From positions 147,064,001 through 147,128,000 of the forward strand of contig JBITNC010000001.1 of the NCBI GenBank assembly GCA_050084985.1: 64,000 bases of DNA, written 5' to 3'. Within the stretch, counting starts at the first letter, position 1, and each line of letters begins with the position of its first letter. Shown here piece after piece: positions 56,851 through 64,000 of this stretch. The notes beneath the pieces were generated by a model. It did no database searches and had not been told where the DNA came from. It saw only the letters and a list, made by a program, of their open reading frames with translations. Made by a program: the position numbers and the translations under genes. Source of the stretch: Nageia nagi (taxonomy: Eukaryota; Pinophyta).

Positions 56851-58400
56851 ACTAATTATTTTTTTAAGCAAGCTTTGCAAGAATAAATTAATTCCATTAT
56901 AAAAAATGATACTTTGGATCTTGTTCAACTTCCCAAGAAAAATAGTTTACAAGATCAAGTACAATAGTAATGGTACCATTGAGAAATATAAGGCTAAACT
57001 TTTAATAAAATGATTTTCATAAAAATATAATATTGATTATGAAGATACTTTTTCTCTGATAGCAAGATAAGAAATAATAAGTATGGTACTTTCATTGGCC
57101 ACCCAAAAGCATTAGAATGTACATCATGTGAAGGTGAAAAATACATTTTTGAATACGTACTTGACTGATACATTTTTTGTACAACAACCTCAAGATTTTT
57201 ATGTAAAAGAAAGAGAATATCATGTGTACCTTGAGATAAAGGAGACTTGATATGGTATTAAGCAAGCAATAAGAGATTGATACATACAAATTGATGAATA
57301 TTTTTTTCAAAGTGGTTTCAATAGGATAAAAGTAAAACCTACTTTAGGGTGGGTGCAAGAAGTTGAGTCCACATAAAGAGGAAGTTTTTTCACTTAGAAA
57401 AATGTAAAAATAGATTTTTATTTCTTAATAGTTTTTTATTTTTTAGGAATTTTGAGAAACAAAATGGGGATAACCTTTAGATAATTATCTACAAAATAAA
57501 AAAAAGGAAGTTTGAAAAAATAACAACTTTAGGTCAAATTATGCATGATGGACATGGGCATTTTTCAAAATCGCAATTATGATCCATTAAAAATTAATAA
57601 AAAAATAATATTCTTAAAATAATTATGAAAAAATATCCAAGACAAGCTTTATTGTGTTAAGTATCTTTGACCAAAAGGATTTAGAAAAATACTTTAGTTT
57701 AAATAAAAATATGTGTGATGGCTATGGTCCTGAAATAATATTTTTTAAATAGTGATTTTTATTTATATGTATAAAAAACTAGCTTTTATCATTTGGGTAA
57801 TGGAATAAATTATATATTTGAAAATTAGACTTAAAGCACTACATTTTTTATCATAATGATCTCATCAAGATTCCATGTCTAAGTGCTTTAAACTTTATGA
57901 TCAATATGATCAAACCTAAAAATTAGGAAATGAATTCCACTTTTTGGCCATAAAGTGGATCCAACTTCTTGCATTGATCCTTTATATTTTAAGGAAGAAC
58001 ATAATAATATACTTCTTATTCTCTTGTATATTGATGAATTAATATATATGATAAGTAGTTCCTTATAAAATGATAATTTTAATGCTATAATGATGAGTGA
58101 GTTTGAGATGAATGTTTTAGTATTGATGCAATATTTCCTAAGAATGAAGTTGTGTACCAAAATAAAGATTGAATCTTCATTTATCAAACTAAGTATGCAA
58201 AATATATGTTAAAAAATAATTAATACAGATAATTTTTAATAAGTTGCTACTCTCATTTCTCATAGTAATTTGTTATTTAAGGATGATGGGGCTAAGAATG
58301 TGAATGTAACTAAGTATAGAAGCATTTTTTAGAGTAATATTTTTCACAAATACTAGAAATGATATTTTTGATTCTATCCCTTTGTTCTCAAGCATGTGTG
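56851..58400 (+). pseudogene. copia-D reverse transcriptase, split by an insertion (decayed)
   Basis: DTLDLVQLPKKNS and NIDYEDTFSLIAR match the RVT_2 N-terminal region. VKVKNTFLNTYLTDTFFVQQ corresponds to the D-V-K-x-A-F-L-N-G block with the Asp replaced. After the insertion (57354-57973) the frame resumes DPLYFKEEHNNILLILLYID, and the active site is YIDE instead of YVDD. KYRSIF near 58315 marks the start of the RNase H connection. Confidence 0.65.
57354..57973. mobile_element. 620-bp insertion with terminal inverted repeats (MITE-like)
   Basis: The left end TGCAAGAAGTTGAGTCCAC and the reverse complement of the right end TGCAAGAAGTTGGATCCAC match at 17 of 19 bases. The interior is AT-rich with no transposase. 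It splits the RT frame of copia-D between PTL and DPLYFK. I could not identify a convincing target duplication, so the DNA-transposon superfamily is open. Confidence 0.6.
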
Positions 58401-58500
58401 TAGACCCTAAATAATGCAATGGTGTAATTAATTAGAGAAATTAACACATGCACTATTTGTTCTATTTGTTAGTTGACATAATGTAGGAATATGAAAATAA

Positions 58501-59640
58501 ATGATTAAGAATTCAAGTTCATTTGATTAATATGCATATTCAATTGATCAAGTAAAGGCATACATCAAGAATGAGCAATATCATATACACTAGTATGATG
58601 TTGGTGCCCTAGTAATAGTATACCATCAACACCCTAGTAACATTACACTATTTACATCATGTTAATGATCAAATTAAAGATGTGATGCAAGATGAAATGA
58701 TAAGCTAACAAATGATTTTTCAATATAATGAAAGTATGATAATTCTTGAGATAAGAGATTTGCTTGTTACAGATAGAAAGACCTTGCAAAGGTTTGTTTT
58801 GCAAATGATATTCAAGTTCTTGATTCTCTATCCAATCTTTAGTTGATAGAAGCCTTGGGTATTTTGTAATTTTCTCTGACAATAATCCTATCTTCTATAT
58901 TTGTATGTCTTTAATGCCTTTATATAGAGATGCTTCTATTATAGGATTTGACCTTTTGTATAATCCACAAGGTTTAAATATATGGCCTACACCTCTTTTA
59001 TACATTTTAAATCTATTTTTAAATAATACATTATTAAGGGATTAAAATGATTTATTAAATACATAAAGGTTCATTTTGAGACGTCTACATTTATGCCTCT
59101 TTGGATGTATGATTGGAGCAATAAAATTACATGTCCAAAGAAGAAGTGTAGCCAAGATATAGAAGAAATTTTTTTGATCTTTTTGTTGATGCTATCTTTT
59201 GTTGAAGATGAATGGTTAATGTTGAGGGACCTTGTGTTTCCCCCCTTTTGACTTGGCTGCCTTAGGAAAGATCTTTGAGTGGAGTAGACAAGAAAAAAGC
59301 TATTGAAGAAGTTGTCTTCATGAATACTATTTGGATGACTATAAAAATCCATATCCAAGGCTAGAGATGGAAGATATGATTTGCCTCTTTTATACTATTT
59401 CAATCATGAATATGGCCATTTCATTATGTTTAATACTTGGGAACCATTTGTGCTTACATCCATGCCTCAAAATAGAGAGGTTCCTCTTTGGATTGGAGGA
59501 AATGAAAATGAAATATACATTGGTAGCAACCCAACAGACTATGAGCATGGCATTGGTACCCTCATTTTGACTATAATTTTTTCTATTTTGTTTGATCTAT
59601 GTACTTGTAATGAAATTTCAATTATAAAATAATGATGGAT
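58501..59640. other. intergenic or unresolved DNA
   Basis: No recognised domain. Two overlapping open stretches at 59331-59632 read as protein-like in one frame (WEPFVLTSMPQNREVPLWIG) but match nothing I know and are short. Confidence 0.35.
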
Positions 59641-60380
59641 GCACAGTAAGTTGTTTCATCCATTAGAGTTGATCCAATGTCAACATCTTTCTCATGGCTA
59701 CATCATTAGTTTATTTTTTAAGTGAATGAACTCTCACTAGGTATCGATGGTCATTAGTGATCATATGTTTGTATGTCTATGATCCAAAAATAATATGCTT
59801 TATATGGGTTCAAAGCAATAACCATATTGATACTTAGCAAAATGTATCTTCCATTGAAGATGATCCAATGTCAACAAATTGCTCATGGTTGCATCACTAG
59901 TGTACTTTTAAGTGAGTGAACTCTCATTAGCCATATCATTGGCCATCAATGATCATGCATTTTTATGTCCATGATATGAAGATAATATGATTTAGATAGG
60001 TTCAAAGCAAAAACTATGTGGATACACAACAAAATGTATCATCCATTAGAGATGATCCAATGTCAACAAATTGCTCATGACTACATCATTGGTTTACTTT
60101 TAAGTGAGTGAACTCTCACTAGTTGTATTATTGACCATTGACAATCATGTGGTTTTATGTCCATGAATTGAAGATAGTATTATTTAGATGATTTCAAAGA
60201 AAAAATCATGTGGATACAAAGAAAAATGTATCGTTCATTGGAGATGATTGAATGTTAACAAATTGCTCATAGTTGCATCATCAATGTACTTTTAAGTGAG
60301 TGAACTCTCACTACCCGTATCGATGATCATTGGTGATCATGTGTTTTGATGTCCATGATCCAAAGACATTAGCCATGTGA
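59641..60380 (+). repeat. 192-bp tandem repeat, nearly four units
   Basis: The word GATCCAATGTCAACA (last unit GATTGAATGTTAACA) occurs at 59671, 59862, 60054 and 60246, spaced 191-192 bp. Each unit also carries GCTCATGG/A, TTTTAAGTGA(A/G)TGAACTCTCA and a GATCAT(G/A) dyad. The units differ by scattered substitutions. The unit length is in the range of plant satellite monomers. Confidence 0.85.
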
Positions 60381-60900
60381 AGAAAGGATGAAATAAATAT
60401 AATATATTATAATATGTTGAGCTAGAATGATGAAATTTCTTGACATTCAAACTTGTAAATGTCTAGGAGCTTGAGTTTAATTTTGCACAAAGGATATATG
60501 CCATTGGTTCCCTAAAAATAGGTCAATGTACACTGCTAGCACCATGTGGATAGTATTCCATGCTATTGACATCATAGGATTCCTTGAATTTGGATAAAAT
60601 AAAATTATCATGATGACTATTAACCAAAGTCTATTGATTTACCATACTTATAGCTAAATATGAGATTGCCCCTAATTGATGCTAAAAAAGGGGTAAGGCA
60701 AGCCATCTTGTCACATGCCTGAACACATGTTGCATTGCCATATCATCACATCATCATTTGGGTGATAGTCATGAATTACCAACACATGGAGGAGAACAGA
60801 GTTATTCAAAGCTATGAAAAATGTAGTACAAAATGCAAAGTGAAGTCTAGAAGGGAAGATAATGCCCCGTTGTTTTGCATATTTTTCCATGCTAACTTTA
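60381..60900. other. intergenic DNA
   Basis: No gene seen between the 192-bp repeat and the small LTR element. Confidence 0.4.
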
Positions 60901-61388
60901 TGATGTAGATTCCTATAAGAGACCAAAATAGATCTCCAAAATTAATTCACAACACATAAATAAATCAATGGAAGAATAAAATTCACAACATAAATTCCTT
61001 ATTCTTCTAAATATACATTAATTCCTTAAAAAGATTACAATAAGCTTTTATAGAGCATCTCTTTTCTCCCTTTCTCTTTGTTTGAAAAAGCCTAAAATTT
61101 AGCTTAGGTGAGGCCCAAAATGGATCCATACATCCATTACTCAATACATGAAATTATTCTAAAAATAGAACTAAAAGTAAAACCAAAATTTGGGCTATAC
61201 AATAAGCATTTCAGCCTTGAAAGTTTCTCCTATAGGAGACATTACAATCTTGTAGATTTTTCAATTCTACATGATTTAAAAGAAAAATGGGATCTAAACG
61301 ATATCGGGATCAAAAGTTACACCATTCATATGCTAGGGTATTATTTTGTTGCATAAAAAAAGTGTAATTGAATATTGTAAGTTCATCA
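60901..61388 (-). repeat. 3' LTR of the small LTR element (left copy)
   Basis: TGATGTAGATTCCTATAAGA to AAGTTCATCA, aligning end to end with 62412-62897. Shared blocks include TCACAACA, AAAGCCTAAAATTTAGCTTA, CAAAATGGATC and TTACACC. Confidence 0.85.
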
Positions 61389-61397
61389 TTCTTCTTT
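61389..61397 (-). other. polypurine tract of the small LTR element
   Basis: The minus strand reads AAAGAAGAA directly before the LTR (TGATGAAC). It supports minus-strand orientation. Confidence 0.65.
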
Positions 61398-61479
61398 GGT
61401 TGAAAAGAAGTTAGTCCCTAAGTTTTGTTGATATGAGAAATTGAAAATACTCAAAAAAACCCTTGATTTTAAACTTTCT

Positions 61480-62340
61480 TCTTCTCTAGCTGATCTTTGT
61501 ACTCTTCTCTCTACATCTTAGATTCTAAAATCCACTTATGATCCTCCCCCTTTACTGAGCTTTAATCTTTTTTCTTCTTTTTCATCTTTTGGAAAAATTA
61601 TTTTTTGAATTTCATAAAAAAAAGTCATCCCAAAAGTATGTTTCACTCTCATATTCCTCATCAAAAGCTTGCTGGTCAATAAACACATTATACTTTTGAG
61701 GATCCAAATGATTATCCATGTGCTCCATTGTTAGTGTTATAAGAAATACTATTTCTTCTTTTTCCTTGGGCTTCATTGCTAAATCAATAACTCCAACACC
61801 TTTGCTAAAATAATATTTTCATATCTTGATTTAGTCTCCAATATCTCTTTAAAAAATGTATCCATCTCTATGGCTTCTTCTACTAGCTCCATAACTACAG
61901 AAGATAATTCTATAGCTTCAGTTGAATTAACATCCTCATATTTGATTTTAACTTGCATGATCTCCTATGAGATCTTATTTAGTTTTTAGATATCTTTAAT
62001 ACCTTTTTCCTCATTAGACATACTCATGATCACCAAATCAAAACTCTTAGCTACATCCATATGCTTCTCTTCAACTACATGATTGTAAGGGTTTTCAAAA
62101 CCCTTTTCTTTACAAACCAAGATTTCCTTTATTAATTCCATAGTCCTCTCTCTCCATGGGACTTTTATATTTTTCATACTTATAATACAAGATATCAACC
62201 AAGCTCTCCTTTGACTCTTCTTAGCCTCAAGGTACTCAACCTTGAAGCACAAAAGTTTTGCCTCCTCTATGAGACTTTTATATTCAAACTTTATACTCCT
62301 TAAAGTATCTTTTTACTGCAATTGTTCATGTTGGTTCTTT
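61480..62340 (-). pseudogene. coiled-coil-like ORF of the small LTR element
   Basis: The central part is open from 62252 to 61986 (88 codons: FKVEYLEAKKSQRRAW and others). The same frame is readable upstream (SIKFEYKSLIEEAKLL) and downstream (QVKIKYEDVNSTEAIELSS) across single stops. It is rich in Glu, Lys, Leu and Ile with heptad-like spacing and has no zinc knuckle. It could be a structural Gag-like protein or a remnant of another ORF. Confidence 0.5.
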
Positions 62341-62396
62341 ATTTGCTTCCCTTCTATGGTGATCCAAATCCAATCTTCTATCCAACAAGATCAATT

Positions 62397-62409
62397 GGCT
62401 TTAGTACCA
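62397..62409 (-). other. primer-binding site of the small LTR element
   Basis: The minus strand reads TGGTACTAAAGCC, 10 of 13 bases like the initiator-Met-tRNA site TGGTATCAGAGCC, two bases inside the LTR. Confidence 0.6.
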
Positions 62410-62411
62410 AA

Positions 62412-62897
62412 TGATGTAGATTCTTGTAAGAGACCAAAATAGATATCTAAAATTGATTCACAACACAAGTAAATGAATGGAAGAATAAAATTCACAACAA
62501 GAATTCTTTATTCTTTTGAATCTACACTAATTCCTGAAAAGGATTTCAATAAGATTTTATAAAGCATCTTTTTCTCTCTTTCTTATTTTTTGAAAAAGCC
62601 TAAAATTTAGCTTAGGTTAGGCCCAAAATGGATCTATGCATCCATTACTCAATAAATGCAATTATTCTAAAAATAAAACCAAAATTAAAATTGAATTTTG
62701 GGATTTATGATAAGCATTTCAAGCCTCAAAAGTTTCTCCTACAGGAAACATTACAATATTGTATATTTTTTGATTCTATGTGATTTTTTTTAAAAAAGGA
62801 CTCCAAATGATATCGAGTTCAAAAGTTACACCCTTTAGAAGTTGGGGTATTATTCTACTACATAAAGAAAGTGTAATTGGATATTGCAAGTTCATCA
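62412..62897 (-). repeat. 5' LTR of the small LTR element (right copy)
   Basis: TGATGTAGATTCTTGTAAGA to AAGTTCATCA, the partner of 60901-61388. It differs by many substitutions and small gaps, so the insertion is old. Confidence 0.85.
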
Positions 62898-64000
62898 CTT
62901 TGTGTCAACCAATAGATATCATTTTATTCTATTGGAATGTGTCAATTCATGTTAATAAATATCAATCTTTCCAAATGCAAATTTAACATTCTTAATAATT
63001 TCAAATGAAATGAGAAAAATAAAATATCTGTACCTTGCGATGGAAGCTTAATTTTAGTATCGATCCTCATACCAAAAAGGTATAATTAAGGATAAGTATA
63101 GGAGAGTTTTTAATCATTTGAGTAACTCAAAAATTGATATATCACCAACACTTTGATGTTAGTACACCATCAACATCATAAAATAAGTGGATAAAGTCAT
63201 CCAATTAAGTAGTGCTTTCATATGTCATGAAATCTTACAAATATCATGGGCCTAAAACTGCCTAGGAATAACCTTCTTGAAGATGTAATTTTACCCTGAC
63301 AAATGACTAAAATCAAGTATACATAATCTACTTTTTTTTAATTGTATATCATAAACAACTATCCATTATCATATGAAAACTAGCAATTGATGAAAATGAA
63401 GTAGGCACATTGGAAACTCATCCAAACAATAAATTAGCATACCATTGGTGCCCTAAACCCAATATAAATTTTAATAAAAAATACAAATGAAGTGATATTT
63501 ACCTGAGACATGTGGGCATCATTTGAATAAATTTTAAGCATAAATTAGATCCAAATTCTATCAATAGCACATACAACTCAAAGAAATGGACACCGTCAAC
63601 ATCATGTATATGGTAATTTTAGTATTTGAAAAAGGATGAGAGGGATTTGAAATTTTTACAAGGCCAATAAGCCCTATACATAAGGATTCAAGAACTATAT
63701 GTCAAAAAAGAAGTGATGCCCTAATTTAAAGCCCCAAAGTCAACTAATAAAATTAAATTTTTTTGTAAAAATTGGTCATTTTGACCTTAATGCCCTTACC
63801 ATTTGTAGTTCTAACAAGTAGGTGTTGACTTCCTCACTAAACTAGCTGAGTTTACCACCTTGCCAATAATGTTGCATTATTGTAGCATCTATTCGATCCA
63901 TAATTTTAGCACATCAAGAGGGAGGACATCCATAGAGGATCTGAGACTATATAGTGATGGCTGTCATCAATTGAAGGAGTATCCAACAATTGATTATGGG
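62898..64000. other. AT-rich intergenic DNA to window end
   Basis: No gene or clear repeat boundary seen. Phrases such as CACCATCAACATCAT near 63168 recall 58620-58640 and may be shared repeat debris. Confidence 0.35.

Larger units (their letters stand above)
53398..58500 (+). mobile_element. Copia-D: very decayed copia element without visible LTRs
   Basis: Collinear copia domains on the plus strand: gag from about 53470, protease near 54390, weak integrase (54760-55450), RT (56850-57330 and 57974-58250) and the start of the RNase H region (about 58310-58400). It is not the same family as copia-1. It contains a 386-bp direct duplication and an inverted-repeat-bounded insertion. No flanking LTR pair could be found. 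Confidence 0.7.
60901..62897 (-). mobile_element. 2.0-kb non-autonomous LTR retrotransposon, new family candidate
   Basis: Two direct repeats (60901-61388 and 62412-62897) begin TGATG and end CATCA. Inside, on the minus strand, are a Met-tRNA-like primer site next to the right copy, a coiled-coil-like reading frame, and a purine tract next to the left copy. The outer flanks are CTTTA and CTTTG, a target duplication with one mismatch. No protease, RT or integrase fits in the 1-kb interior, so it must depend on another element's enzymes. Confidence 0.8.

Noticed and set aside
1-64000. CRISPR array, biosynthetic cluster, defence system or tRNA/rRNA gene
   Set aside because: No regularly spaced short repeats with unique spacers, no clustered host genes, and no cloverleaf-like sequence was seen. 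tRNA-like words at 3337, 9333 and 62397 are primer-binding sites.

Overview
This is plant nuclear DNA, most likely from a gymnosperm such as a conifer. The evidence is an AT-rich sequence packed with old, heavily decayed Ty1/copia and Ty3/gypsy LTR retrotransposons, a LINE-type remnant, and a single intact, intronless plant PLS-class PPR gene. No bacterial genes, CRISPR arrays, rRNA or tRNA genes were seen. The species-level guess is inference.

Layout. Positions 1-27358 are a four-deep nest of LTR elements, of which only the right-hand parts of the outer layers lie in the window. Copia-2 (3' part, 24313-27358, +) was hit in its integrase region by copia-1 (18498-24312, +). Copia-1 was hit in its leader by a long-LTR chromovirus-like gypsy element A (3858-18497, +). 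The 5' LTR of gypsy A was then hit by copia-3 (1-3857, -). That 5' LTR is also chimeric: a gag fragment sits between two overlapping LTR pieces. Positions 27359-31537 hold AT-rich DNA and a decayed LINE-type zf-RVT reading frame (-). Positions 31538-44409 are a complete 12.9-kb gypsy element B (-), with two LTRs of equal length (1392 bp), a perfect 5-bp target duplication (GGTAT), gag-protease, an archaeal-type RNase H placed before the RT, RT, a second RNase H, integrase, and a very large third reading frame after integrase.

The only gene that looks functional is the PPR gene at 44959-47655 (+), about 550 bp from the right end of gypsy B. It ends just after the E/E+ region, at a TAG where a DYW domain would begin, and a possible DYW relic follows in frame. 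Downstream are a 27-bp minisatellite (49657-49875), a diverged LTR of the gypsy A family (about 51040-53397), a very decayed copia-D (53398 to about 58500) carrying an inverted-repeat-bounded insertion (57354-57973), a 192-bp tandem repeat (59641-60380), and a compact 2.0-kb non-autonomous LTR element with a coiled-coil-like frame and no pol (60901-62897, -).

How the parts relate. The transposable elements are nearly all dead. Their reading frames are broken mainly by TAG/TAA/TGA where Gln or Trp is expected, and the two LTRs of gypsy B differ almost only by C/T and G/A changes, as expected from long methylation and deamination. The likely new items are the third reading frame and domain order of gypsy B, its bZIP-like repeat array in the LTR, the gag-in-LTR chimera, and the small LTR element. 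No multi-gene host system such as a defence or biosynthetic cluster was found.
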